Origin: Burkholderia sp. WAC0059
GTDB lineage: Bacteria > Pseudomonadota > Gammaproteobacteria > Burkholderiales > Burkholderiaceae
DNA: 64,000 nucleotides
Direction: 5' to 3'
Assembly (NCBI RefSeq): GCF_002870125.1
Contig: NZ_PNEO01000007.1
Span: forward strand, 62,001 to 126,000
The position numbers and the translations under genes were made by a program. Of the stretch, positions 18,781-27,630 are shown piece by piece. The notes beneath the pieces were generated by a model that saw only the letters and a program-made list of their open reading frames with translations, made no database searches and was not told where the DNA came from. Within the stretch, counting starts at the first letter, position 1. Each line of letters opens with the position of its first letter.

Positions 18781-20082
18781 GTGCCCGCCGCCTATCCCGA
18801 CTCCCTCAGCACCGGCCGCCTCGCGACCGTCTACGGACAGATCAACTGGCGCATCCTGCCGTTTCTCACGATCTGCTACCTGTTCGCCTGCCTCGACCGG
18901 CTGAACATCGGCTTCGCCAAGCTCCAGATGCAGAACGCGCTCGGGCTGTCCGACGCGGTGTACGGGCTCGGCGCGGGCATCTTCTTCCTCGGCTACATGC
19001 TGTTCGAAATTCCGAGCAACCTGCTGCTGCCGAAGGTCGGCGCGCGCCGCACGATCGGCCGGATTCTCGTGCTGTGGGGCCTCACGTCCGCCGCGATGAT
19101 GTTCGTGCACAACGTCGCCACCTACTACGCCCTGCGCTTCCTGCTCGGCGTGTTCGAGGCCGGCTTCGCGCCGGGGATGATCTTCTATCTGACGTACTGG
19201 TACGGCGAGGCGCGGATGGCGCGCGCGATCGCGATCGTGATGCTGGCCGGCCCGCTGTCCGGCGTGGTCGGCGGGCCGCTGTCCGCGTGGTCGATGACCG
19301 CGTTCGCCGGCACGCTCGGCCTTGCCGGCTGGCAGTGGATGTTCGTGATCGAGGGGCTGCCCTGCGTGCTGCTCGGCATCGCCGCCTGGTGGATCCTCGT
19401 CGACCGGCCGGAGGACGCGAACTGGCTCGACGCCGACGGGCGGCGCGCGCTCGCCGCGAGCCGGGGCAAGCCGCGCGCGCCGCACCATTCGTTCGCGCAG
19501 GTGCTGCGCGACCCGCGCGTGTGCCTGATGGGGTTCGCCTATTTCTGTGTGATCTGCGGCATCTACACCGTCAACTTCTGGCTGCCGAGCATCCTGAAGG
19601 CCGACGGCGTGACGAGCACGATGGAGATCGGCCTGTATTCGACGATCCCGTACCTCGTGTCGATCGTCGGCATGATCGCGTTCGGGCGCAGTTCCGACCG
19701 GCGCGGCGAGCGGCGCTGGCACAGCGCGCTGCCCGCGCTCGTCGGCGCCGCCACGCTCGCGCTGGCGGCCGCGGCGAGCGGCCATCTCGTGGCGTCGCTC
19801 ACGTGCATGACCGTCGCGACCGCCGCGATGTGGATCGCCTACACCGTGTTCTGGGCGATGCCGTCCGACTATCTGAAGGGCGACGCCGCGGCCGGCGGCA
19901 TCGCGCTGATCAACACGATCGGCCTGTTCGGCGGCTTCCTGAGCCCGACGATCATCGGCTGGGCGCGCACCGCGACCGGCAGCATGGCCGCCGGGCTGTA
20001 CGTGATGGTCGGGCTGCTCGTCGTCGGCGCGGTACTGCTGTTCTCGATCCGCCTGCCGGCCGCGGCGCGCCCCGCGAACTGA
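18781..20082 (+). CDS. MFS transporter, anion:cation symporter (ACS) type
   Basis: A 433-residue inner-membrane transporter with 12 hydrophobic segments. The first helix region WRILPFLTICYLFACLDRLN and the IFFLGYMLFEIPSN stretch are typical of ACS/NNP members that import organic anions. The GTG at 18781 is chosen because a GGAG lies about 8 nt upstream and the first helix then starts near residue 17. The next gene (M81 peptidase) starts 70 bp downstream on the same strand. Joint uptake and hydrolysis of a compound is a reasonable inference; the substrate is unknown. Confidence 0.85.
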   Translation: MPAAYPDSLSTGRLATVYGQINWRILPFLTICYLFACLDRLNIGFAKLQMQNALGLSDAVYGLGAGIFFLGYMLFEIPSNLLLPKVGARRTIGRILVLWGLTSAAMMFVHNVATYYALRFLLGVFEAGFAPGMIFYLTYWYGEARMARAIAIVMLAGPLSGVVGGPLSAWSMTAFAGTLGLAGWQWMFVIEGLPCVLLGIAAWWILVDRPEDANWLDADGRRALAASRGKPRAPHHSFAQVLRDPRVCLMGFAYFCVICGIYTVNFWLPSILKADGVTSTMEIGLYSTIPYLVSIVGMIAFGRSSDRRGERRWHSALPALVGAATLALAAAASGHLVASLTCMTVATAAMWIAYTVFWAMPSDYLKGDAAAGGIALINTIGLFGGFLSPTIIGWARTATGSMAAGLYVMVGLLVVGAVLLFSIRLPAAARPAN

Positions 20083-20151
20083 ATTTCCCCGCGCGCCGCA
20101 CGACTTTGCGCTACGCGAGCGGCCGCCGCTCTACCGAGGAGGACAGACCCG

Positions 20152-21648
20152 TTGGCCAAGACCATCCTGATCGCCGGTTTTCAGCATGAGACCAATACGT
20201 TCGCGCCGTCGAAAGCGACGTACGAGAATTTCGTCCGCGGCGAAGGCCATCCGGCGCTGCCGCGCGGCGCAGCCGTGCTCGCGCTGCGCGACGTGAACCT
20301 GCCGCTCGGCGGCTTCGTCCGCGCGGCCGAGGCCGCCGGCCATACGTTACGGCCGGTGCTGTGGGCCGGCGCGAGCCCGTCGGCCCACGTCACGAAGGAC
20401 GCCTACGAGCGCATCGCCGGCGAGATCGTCGCGGCCGCGCGGCAAGGCGGCTTCGACGCGATCTACCTGGACCTGCACGGCGCGATGGTCGCCGAGCACG
20501 TCGACGACGGCGAAGGCGAACTGCTCGAACGTCTGCGCGCCGTGGTCGGCCCGTCGATTCCCGTCGTCGCCTCGCTCGACCTGCACGCGAACGTGACCGA
20601 GCGAATGCTCGACCATGCGGATGCGCTGGTCGCCTATCGCACCTACCCGCACGTCGACATGGCCGCCACCGGCGAGCGCGCGGCCGCGCTGCTCGACCGG
20701 CTGCTCGCGTCTCCCCGGCCGCTCGCCAGGGCCTCGCGACGGCTGCCGTTCCTCATCCCGATCAACGGCATGTGCACGCTGCTCGAACCCGCCCGCTCGA
20801 TGTACGACGCCCTCGACGCGCTTGAGGACGACGCCGTGCTGTCGCTGTCGTTCGCGCCGGGCTTTCCGGCCGCGGATTTTCCGGAGTGCGGCCCCGTGCT
20901 GTGGGGCTACGGCGAGGACGCGACGCTCGTCGAGCGCGCGGTCGGCACGCTCTACGAGCGGATGCTGCGCGACGAAGCGCAATGGCAGGTGCCGTTCCTC
21001 GCGCCCGACGATGCGGTCGCGGAGGCGGTCCGCATCGGCGCGCGCGCGACGCGGCCCGTCGTGATCGCGGACACCCAGGACAACCCCGGCGCCGGCGCCG
21101 ATTCGAACACGACCGGCATGTTGCGCGCATTGCTGCGCCACGAAGTCGAAGACGCGGCGCTCGGCCTGCTGTGGGACCCCGAAGCCGCCGCGCAGGCGCA
21201 TGCGGCCGGCGTCGGCGCGACGGTCGAGCTGACGCTCGGCGGACGCTCCGGCGTGCCGGGCGACGCGCCGTTCGCGGGCCGCTTCGAGGTGCTCGCGCTG
21301 TCCGACGGACGCTGCCGCTACGACGGCCCGATGATGCACGGCATGGAGGCGGCGTTCGGGCCGTCCGCGTGCCTGAAGATCGGCGGCGTGCGCGTCGCGG
21401 TGTCGTCGACGAAGGCGCAGATGCTCGAACGCAACCTGTACAGGATGGTCGGCATCGAACCGGAAGCGATGAAGATCCTCGTGAACAAGAGCTCCGTGCA
21501 CTTTCGCGCGGACTTCGAGCCGATCGCGCATGCGGTGCTCGTCGCGAAAGCGCCCGGGCCGATGCTCGCGGACCCAGCCGACTTGCCGTGGAAGCGGCTC
21601 GCGCCGGGTATCCGGCTGCGGCCGGTCGGCGAGGCGTTCGCGGGTTGA
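20152..21648 (+). CDS. M81-family metallopeptidase (MlrC-like)
   Basis: A 498-residue enzyme of the MlrC group, named for breakdown of linear microcystin products. Most members act on unknown substrates. Visible family motifs are GFQHETNTF at the N-terminus, LDLHGAMV near residue 108, SLDLHANVT near residue 142 and the ADTQDNPGAGADSNTTG loop near residue 305, which supply the zinc ligands. The start is a TTG at 20152 backed by a strong GAGGAGG about 8 nt upstream; no ATG fits. It lies directly downstream of the ACS-type transporter. Confidence 0.85.
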   Translation: MAKTILIAGFQHETNTFAPSKATYENFVRGEGHPALPRGAAVLALRDVNLPLGGFVRAAEAAGHTLRPVLWAGASPSAHVTKDAYERIAGEIVAAARQGGFDAIYLDLHGAMVAEHVDDGEGELLERLRAVVGPSIPVVASLDLHANVTERMLDHADALVAYRTYPHVDMAATGERAAALLDRLLASPRPLARASRRLPFLIPINGMCTLLEPARSMYDALDALEDDAVLSLSFAPGFPAADFPECGPVLWGYGEDATLVERAVGTLYERMLRDEAQWQVPFLAPDDAVAEAVRIGARATRPVVIADTQDNPGAGADSNTTGMLRALLRHEVEDAALGLLWDPEAAAQAHAAGVGATVELTLGGRSGVPGDAPFAGRFEVLALSDGRCRYDGPMMHGMEAAFGPSACLKIGGVRVAVSSTKAQMLERNLYRMVGIEPEAMKILVNKSSVHFRADFEPIAHAVLVAKAPGPMLADPADLPWKRLAPGIRLRPVGEAFAG

Positions 21649-21721
21649 AGGCGCGGGCCGCGGCGCGGTTGCGGCTGTACGCTGGACTGTGTCTCTACCC
21701 GAATCAGTCGTTTTCGACGGC

Positions 21722-21792
21722 CGGAAAAACAAAAACCCCGCAAAAGCCGCGACTCTACGGGGTTTCACCACCATGTCTCCAGCGGAGACGGA
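21722..21792 (-). terminator. Decayed terminator with a tRNA-Ser 3'-end relic
   Basis: The stem aaaccccg (21733-21740) pairs with cggggttt (21758-21765). The minus strand continues into a T-rich run, so it can end the ABC operon. The whole 70-bp segment aligns with the DNA at 51705-51769 that comprises the terminator and the 3' acceptor end of tRNA-Ser(GCT): both run gaaaacaaaa..ccccgca...gactct.cggggtt.cacc.ccat.tct..gcggagacgga. The match stops inside the acceptor stem, so no tRNA remains here. Confidence 0.65.
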
Positions 21793-21827
21793 AGAAGACC
21801 ATATCCCCGTCCTGCCGGACGGCCCGC

Positions 21828-22610
21828 TCAGTCGCCGCCTGTCACAGCGCCGTCGCGCCGCTCCCAGAACACGACGCGACGCTGCACGATGCGTACGAGC
21901 TGTGCGCCGCCAACGCCGATCGCGGCCAGCAGCAAGGCGCCCGCGAACATCGTCGCGACGTTCATATTCACCGACGCCGAGCTGATCAGATAGCCGAGCC
22001 CCCGTTGCGACGACAGGAACTCGCCGACGACCGAGCCGATCAGCGCGAGCGACACGCCGATCTGCAGTCCGCTGAAGATTTCGGGCGCGGCGCCCGGCAG
22101 CTTCACATGGAAAAACAGGAAAGTCCGCGATGCCGAGAACGCGCGGCACGCATCGAGCAGATCGGGGTCCGCGCGCTTCAGGCCGTTGACCGTGTTCACG
22201 AACATCGGAAAGAAACAGACCAGCACGACAAGCACGACCTTCGACTCGATGCCGTAGCCGCACCAGACGAGAATGACCGGCCCGAGCGCAACCTTCGGCA
22301 TCGCCTGCAGACCGGCGAGCAGCGGGAACACGAAGCGCTCGAACACGCTCGACTCCGCGAGCAGCGCGCCCGCCGCCACGGCCAGCGCGCTGCCGATCGC
22401 ATAGCCGAGCACCGTCTCCTCGAGCGTCGCGCCGATGTGCGGCCACAGCGTCCCGTCGGCGAAACCGTTCGCGAGCGCATGCCAGACCGCAAGCGGCGCC
22501 GGCAGCACGTAGTCCGGAATCGCAAACAGCACGACGGCCGCCTGCCAGCAGGCGATCGCTACCGCAAGGCTCGCGAGCGGAGAGAGCACCGCCGGTACCG
22601 CCCCGCGCAT
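21828..22610 (-). CDS. ABC transporter permease, SsuC/TauC type
   Basis: A 260-residue inner-membrane permease with about six hydrophobic segments. The EAA-type cytoplasmic loop lies around DACRAFSASRTFLFFHVKLPGAAPEIFSGLQIG, the contact site for the ATPase. The family imports sulfonates, nitrate, taurine or pyrimidine-like compounds. The ATG at 22610 is preferred because it lies just after the ATPase stop; an ATG at 22652 would overlap the ATPase gene by 31 bp. It is encoded with the ATPase and lies divergent from a matching binding protein about 0.85 kb away. Confidence 0.9.
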   Translation of the reverse strand: MRGAVPAVLSPLASLAVAIACWQAAVVLFAIPDYVLPAPLAVWHALANGFADGTLWPHIGATLEETVLGYAIGSALAVAAGALLAESSVFERFVFPLLAGLQAMPKVALGPVILVWCGYGIESKVVLVVLVCFFPMFVNTVNGLKRADPDLLDACRAFSASRTFLFFHVKLPGAAPEIFSGLQIGVSLALIGSVVGEFLSSQRGLGYLISSASVNMNVATMFAGALLLAAIGVGGAQLVRIVQRRVVFWERRDGAVTGGD

Positions 22611-22621
22611 TCGCCGCCCCG

Positions 22622-23419
22622 TCACTGGAAATGCCTCCGTAAATGCGCGCATGCGTCGACGAACGCGACGTCGCTCATCGTGCCCGCATCGCGCGGACGC
22701 GGCAGCGGCACCGCGAGTTCGTCGACGATGCGGCCCGGCCGCGCCGACATCACGAGCACGCGGTCAGAAAGAAACACGGCCTCCGGAATGCTGTGCGTGA
22801 TGAACAGCACCGACTTGCGCTGGGCCAGCCAGATTCGCTGCAATTCGAGCGTCAGTCGCTCGCGCGTCAGTGCGTCCAGCGCGGCGAACGGCTCGTCCAT
22901 CAGCAGCAGTTCCGGGTCGTGCAGCAGCATCCGCGCGATGCCGACGCGCTGCTGCATGCCGCCCGACAGTTCCGCCGGATAGTTCTGCACAAACGCGTCG
23001 AGCCCGACGAGTTGCAGCAGCTCGTGAGCGCGGCGGCGCGCTTCCTCCATCGGCAAGCCCAGCGTGCGCGCGGGCAACAGCACGTTGTCGAGCACGTTGC
23101 GCCACGGCAGCAGGTTCGGCTTCTGGAACGCGACGCCCACCCGACGGCCCGGCTTCGCGAGCGGCACGCCGCCGATGCTCGCGCGCCCCGACGTCGGCGC
23201 AACCAGCGCTGCCGCGACTTTCAGCAACGTGGACTTACCGCAGCCGGACGGTCCCAGCAACGCGACGAACTCGCCGGCGTCGATGCGCAGATTCACGTCG
23301 ACGAGCGCGTCGATCGTACCGGTGCGCGTCCGATAGCGCACCGAGATGCGATCGGCCTGAAATGCGCTGGCCGGCGCGTCCGGCATATCCGGCCCGCCCG
23401 CCCCCTCCGCCACGCTCAT
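22622..23419 (-). CDS. ABC transporter ATP-binding protein, SsuB/TauB type
   Basis: A 265-residue ATPase. Walker A is GPSGCGKST (about residue 56), then the Q-loop (VAFQKPNLLPW), the signature LSGGMQQRVGIARM, Walker B LLLMDEP and the switch His in FITHSI. It energises the adjacent permease. The substrate class is inferred from the SsuB/TauB-like sequence and the NMT1-like binding protein encoded nearby. Confidence 0.92.
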   Translation of the reverse strand: MSVAEGAGGPDMPDAPASAFQADRISVRYRTRTGTIDALVDVNLRIDAGEFVALLGPSGCGKSTLLKVAAALVAPTSGRASIGGVPLAKPGRRVGVAFQKPNLLPWRNVLDNVLLPARTLGLPMEEARRRAHELLQLVGLDAFVQNYPAELSGGMQQRVGIARMLLHDPELLLMDEPFAALDALTRERLTLELQRIWLAQRKSVLFITHSIPEAVFLSDRVLVMSARPGRIVDELAVPLPRPRDAGTMSDVAFVDACAHLRRHFQ

Positions 23420-24261
23420 CGTCCGTCCGCCTTCGTGAGCGGCTCACCTATCCACATTGAAGCAATCATGTGCGCATGGTAGAGAGGCCTCGATCTTTTG
23501 ATAACGAAGAAAACGGACAAACGATGTACGCGATCGGGATAGCGTGAGCCGCCCAGTCAGCGAGGCATCGGTCTCGAAGGCCCATGCCGCATCGGGCGGA
23601 TGCGCGTAAACGCGTTCGCCTGCACGACGACCCCGAGCGCATCGGCATTGTCCTGCGCGGCTCGTGCAACGTCATGCGCGACCGCGAACGCATGCACCCG
23701 GCCCGCAATCGCTCCCGCCCCCGGCACGATGGCCGGCCCGCGCCGGGTCGAGCACGGCGTCGCCGGTTCCGGACGACTCCACCGTCGCCGTCGGACGCGT
23801 CGCGACCAGAACCCGCGAGCGCGGCGATCGACATAGGCCGGCATGCGTCGGTGAGCTCATCACGTCAGCCCCGGCAGCAATAAGCTATCTAATATTCCCG
23901 ATTTGCGATTCGCCGTGCGAACCCTAGACTGGCGGTTTTCCGTTGCCGGACGGGCATGCCCGATCCGTGCGTCCCGAGCCGATCCACCTCGCCCGCCGTG
24001 AAAAAATCCGTCCGCCTGAATGCCCTGCCGATGCACCGCGTCGCGCATCTCGCGCCTGGCCAATGGAGGACAAACGGCGAAGCGCGCCGTCGATTACCGG
24101 ACGCTCGCGTACCGGACCGGCCTCGCACGACGGCGACGAGCCGGACACGTGCTGCAACAGGCTCTTTTCCGCCGTTGCCCGGCTACCGGGCAATCCTTCG
24201 GACGCGACGTATCGCAACGTCGCGCGCCGCCCCCGTTTCCGTTCATCGCCGAGGAGTGACA
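23420..24261. other. Gene-free divergent region between ABC genes and binding protein
   Basis: About 840 bp between two divergent transcription units of what appears to be one uptake system. Open frames are Arg/Pro-rich and lack ribosome sites. A minus-strand stretch around 23600-23760 (reading VHAFAVAHDVARAAQDNADALGV) has a more protein-like composition and might be a worn gene fragment, but I cannot name it. Promoters for both units must lie here. Confidence 0.4.
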
Positions 24262-25356
24262 TTGCAGACTTACCCGGTACGCCGCGCGCTCAACGCCGTC
24301 GCGGCAACCTTAGCGCTAACCGGCGCGTTGCTCGCGCAGCCCGCCTTCGCCGCCGATACCGTCACCGTCGCGCTCGCGATTCCGCCGACCGTCACCGACG
24401 GCGGCATCTGGTCGATCGGCAACGAGCTGGGCATCTGGAAGAAGGAAAATCTCGACGTCAGGACGCTGACCTTCGACGGTGCCGGCGCGCTGGTGCCGCA
24501 AGTGGCGTCCGGACACGTGACGATCGGCCTGCCGGTGGTCGATCCGATCCTCGCATCCTACGCAGCCGGGCGGACCGATCTGCCGGTCCGCTATTTCTAC
24601 AACGCGACGCCCGCCTACACGATGGAGTTCGCCGTGCTCGCCGGCTCGCCGATCAAAACGCTCGCGGACCTGAAAGGCAAGAAGATCGGCGTCGGCGCGC
24701 TGACGTGGGGCACGATTCCGAGCACGCGCGCCGTGCTCAGGGAAGCGGGTCTCGCGCAAGGCGATTACGACATCCTGCCGGTCGGCGTGCTGGGCCCGGG
24801 CTTCCATGCGCTGATCACCGGCCAGATCGACGCGCTGAACTACAACAGTAGCTGGCACGACATGCTCGAACTGTCAGGCACGCCGCTGCGGCGCATCGTT
24901 TATCCGGGCATCTTCGGCCAGATGAATGCAAACGGCTTCATCGCGAACACCGCGGCATTGCAGGCGAATCCGGGCTTGTACGCGCGGTTCGGGCGGGCCT
25001 ACACCGAAGCGCAGGTCGCGTGCGCGGCGAACGTCCAGCTATGCGTGGAGTCGTTCTGGCGCCAGCATCCGGAAGCGAAGCCGACCGCCGGCGACCCCGC
25101 GACCAACCTGAAGAACGCCGAAGAACTGGTGCAGCGCCGGCTCGCGCGCGTCATGTTCGATCCGTCCGGACACGAACGCACGCCGGGCGAATTCGATCTC
25201 GCCATCATCCGCCAGTTCGTCGCGCGGATGGCCGCCGACGGCGAATTCGCGTCGACTCGCGTACCGGTCGACGCGCTGTTCACCAACGAACTCGTGCCGC
25301 AATTCCGCCAATTCGACGAGAACGCGATTCGCGCCGAAGCGCGCGCCGCGCATTGA
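24262..25356 (+). CDS. NMT1/SsuA-type periplasmic substrate-binding protein
   Basis: A 364-residue exported binding protein. The signal peptide ends LLAQPAFAADT around residue 31, after which the mature N-terminus TVTVALAIPPTVTDGG starts the first lobe. The LADLKGKKIGVGALTWGT segment is the conserved hinge/ligand region of the NMT1/SsuA fold. The start is a TTG at 24262 with GAGGAG 5 nt upstream; upstream in-frame ATGs lead through non-coding-looking sequence. It likely feeds the divergent permease/ATPase pair. The BAAT-like hydrolase follows 30 bp downstream. Confidence 0.85.
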   Translation: MQTYPVRRALNAVAATLALTGALLAQPAFAADTVTVALAIPPTVTDGGIWSIGNELGIWKKENLDVRTLTFDGAGALVPQVASGHVTIGLPVVDPILASYAAGRTDLPVRYFYNATPAYTMEFAVLAGSPIKTLADLKGKKIGVGALTWGTIPSTRAVLREAGLAQGDYDILPVGVLGPGFHALITGQIDALNYNSSWHDMLELSGTPLRRIVYPGIFGQMNANGFIANTAALQANPGLYARFGRAYTEAQVACAANVQLCVESFWRQHPEAKPTAGDPATNLKNAEELVQRRLARVMFDPSGHERTPGEFDLAIIRQFVARMAADGEFASTRVPVDALFTNELVPQFRQFDENAIRAEARAAH

Positions 25357-25386
25357 TCGCCCCGCTTAACGCACAAGGACACTTTC

Positions 25387-26715
25387 ATGACGACCGTTGC
25401 GCAACCCGCCCTGACCGTCGAACCCGCACGCGCGCTGATCGACGTGCCGCGCACCGTCCGCCTCGCGCATTTCCCGTCCGGCCCGGTCCGGATCGACGCC
25501 ACGCTCGCGCATGCCGACGGCAGCATCTGGCGCAGTCACGCGAACTTCGTGGTCGGCGCCGACGGATCGCTCGATCTCGCGCATGCCGTTCCGGCGGAAG
25601 GCAGCCGTTATCGGCACGCGTCGGCGAGCGGCCTGATCTGGTCGCTCGCGCTGGAAGCCGGCCAGGAAGCGGTGCGCGCCGACGAAACGATCGACACGCG
25701 CACGATCGAGCTGCGCGCGAGCGGCGCGCACGGCGCGAGCGCATCGGCACAGCTCGTGCAGGAGATCGTCGCGGACGGCGTCTCGCGCGAAGCGATCCAC
25801 GCGGACGGTCTGGTCGGCACGCTGTTCCGCCCCGCCGGTGCGGGACCGCATCCGGTCGCGATCGTGCTGAACGGTTCGGGCGGCGGCATCAACGAGGCCC
25901 GCGCGGCGCTGCTGGCCGCGCACGGCTATGCGGGCTTCGCGCTAGGCTATTTCAATGCGCCGGGGCTGCCGGGCTACATCTCGTCCACGCCGCTCGAATA
26001 CTTCGCGAAGGCGCTCGCGTGGACGCGCGAACATCTGGCTCCCCAACACGGCTTCGTCGCGGTGCTCGGGCATTCGCGCGGCGCGGAGCTTGCATTGCTG
26101 CTCGGCACGACGTATCGCGACGACATCTCCGCGGTGATCGGCTACGTGCCGAGTTCGGTGCTGAACGGCACGCTGCGCGCGGGCAGGCCGGGCGAACACC
26201 CGGCGTCGCCCGCGTGGACGCTCGACGGCAAGCCGCTGCCCATCGTCTGGAACGACAATCGCACGGCAGACTGGTCGGCATTCGATAGCAAGGCATCGCC
26301 GGTACGGCAGGCGCCGTCGTTCGTCTCCGCGTTGCGCGATCCGGACGCGGTACAGCGCGCGCGCATTCCGGTCGAAAAAATCGCAGGGCCGGTGCTGCTG
26401 CTGTCGGGCACCGACGACGGATTCTGGCCGTCGTCCGACATGGCCGACAGCATCGTCGAACAGTTGCGCGCCGCCGGGCATCCGCATGCGGTCGCGCATC
26501 TGCGCTACGACGGCGCCGGGCACGCGATCCAGTTTCCGTTCGTGCCGACGACGCGGATCGTGAAGCCGCATGCGGTCGCGAAAGTGGACCTGACCGGCGG
26601 CGGCACGCCGGAAGCGAATGCGCAGGCGAACGAGGATTCGTGGCCGCGCGTGATTGCGTTCCTCGATACGGCGGTTGCCGCGCGCGCGGCGCCGCGCTCG
26701 ACGGCACCGATCTGA
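25387..26715 (+). CDS. Acyl-CoA thioesterase / BAAT-like alpha/beta hydrolase
   Basis: A 442-residue protein with the two-domain layout of the bile-acid-CoA:amino acid N-acyltransferase/acyl-CoA thioesterase family: an N-terminal beta domain (residues 1-125) and a C-terminal alpha/beta hydrolase. Ser230 in GHSRGAEL is the nucleophile (Ser, as in thioesterases, where BAAT has Cys). Asp343 or Asp344 (SGTDDGFW) and His379 (GAGHAI) complete the triad. No signal peptide is seen. It lies 30 bp after the binding-protein gene and is probably co-transcribed, so its substrate may be the imported compound or its CoA ester. Confidence 0.85.
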   Translation: MTTVAQPALTVEPARALIDVPRTVRLAHFPSGPVRIDATLAHADGSIWRSHANFVVGADGSLDLAHAVPAEGSRYRHASASGLIWSLALEAGQEAVRADETIDTRTIELRASGAHGASASAQLVQEIVADGVSREAIHADGLVGTLFRPAGAGPHPVAIVLNGSGGGINEARAALLAAHGYAGFALGYFNAPGLPGYISSTPLEYFAKALAWTREHLAPQHGFVAVLGHSRGAELALLLGTTYRDDISAVIGYVPSSVLNGTLRAGRPGEHPASPAWTLDGKPLPIVWNDNRTADWSAFDSKASPVRQAPSFVSALRDPDAVQRARIPVEKIAGPVLLLSGTDDGFWPSSDMADSIVEQLRAAGHPHAVAHLRYDGAGHAIQFPFVPTTRIVKPHAVAKVDLTGGGTPEANAQANEDSWPRVIAFLDTAVAARAAPRSTAPI

Positions 26716-26863
26716 CGGGAATTACAATTAATCAGAGTCGAATCGTTATTGCAGAAATGACCTGGCTTAGCGCGACGTGGGCGTGATGCAAAAAACGACA
26801 GGTTGTAATCGCGGATCTTTTTACAGCTTGCAAGTTGCCCGCACTAGCGTATCATAGGGTTTG

Positions 26864-26884
26864 TACCTAGGCATTAATACCTAG
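26864..26884. promoter_or_regulatory. Direct repeat TACCTAG upstream of a small gene
   Basis: TACCTAG occurs at 26864-26870 and 26878-26884, 14 bp apart, ending 23 bp before the start codon of the 42-residue gene. Paired heptamers at this spacing lie on nearly the same helix face over one and a third turns and look like a regulator binding site. Confidence 0.45.
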
Positions 26885-26907
26885 AAACCAACCCTGAAGG
26901 GAACGCC

Positions 26908-27036
26908 ATGAAAGCAACCACGACTCTCCCGGCCTCGAACAACAGCCTGTGGGCAACCATCCGTCGCGAACTGCGTCTTGCGTGGCAACTGCACCTGTAC
27001 ATTTGCTCGATTCAGGCCGAGTCTTTTCGCCGGTAA
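26908..27036 (+). CDS. Small protein, 42 residues, unknown function
   Basis: The ATG at 26908 has a good ribosome site (GAAGGGA, about 6 nt upstream), and the frame runs 42 codons to TAA. The product is MKATTTLPASNN then a basic/aromatic helix (WATIRRELRLAWQLHLYIC) and a QAESFRR tail. It is amphipathic and could sit at the membrane surface. I do not recognise a family. The direct repeat upstream and a small GCGGT/ACCGC hairpin (27053-27064) downstream suggest a free-standing regulated gene. Confidence 0.6.
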   Translation: MKATTTLPASNNSLWATIRRELRLAWQLHLYICSIQAESFRR

Positions 27037-27630
27037 AGACGCGCCGGAAAAAGCGGTAAACCGCCGTTTAGTGCCGCGTGGTCCAGCGGCAACGATGCGG
27101 CACTGTGCCGGGTCGCCCGGTCTGCGGCGTCGCGCTCGGGCGGATTATTCAGAAAGAGCCTGGCTCGCATCTGAACCGGCATGTAAAGCGGTAACACACG
27201 CCTCGCGGTACGGCCGGGGACTGTAGCCGCCGGCCAACCGGTCCGCGGCGTTGCGAGACGAATGGCCAAAGTCGCGGATTTCGACGTCGCGTGCATAGGC
27301 GAAGGACAGCCCCGGGTTCACTTCGCGGCAGCCATCATATTCCGCGGAAACGGCCGGCCCGGTCAGCGGCTGGCCGTTTCGGCACGGGATTTCGATGCAG
27401 TCGAAGGCATTACCAAAGCGGGCGGTGTTCGAGATTCTCCAGTCTCCCCGCTGCCCGTAACGTCGAGCTGCATGCCGAAATTATTGCGCTTTCCCGCCTC
27501 TATATAGACCGTCGACACGGCGTTGGCACAAGTCCCGGCTTGCGGCAAACGTCTCCCCTGGCTGTTGCCGATCGCAAATCATTGCCAGGTCGGTAGCTTC
27601 GCCAGATTGAACGAGGTCTGTACGACTCGA
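27037..27630. other. Gene-free stretch before the efflux operon
   Basis: About 590 bp. Apart from the short hairpin at 27053-27064 I see no gene. A minus-strand segment around 27400-27540 (CANAVSTVYIEAGKRNNFGMQLDV) reads like protein but has no start or ribosome site. It may be a remnant I cannot identify. Confidence 0.4.

Noticed and set aside
21722..21792. A full second tRNA-Ser gene
   Set aside because: Only the terminator and about ten acceptor bases match; anticodon and T arms are absent.
23466..24262. Several short frames in the ABC/binding-protein gap
   Set aside because: No ribosome sites, mutually overlapping, and Arg/Pro-rich. At most one holds an unidentifiable remnant.
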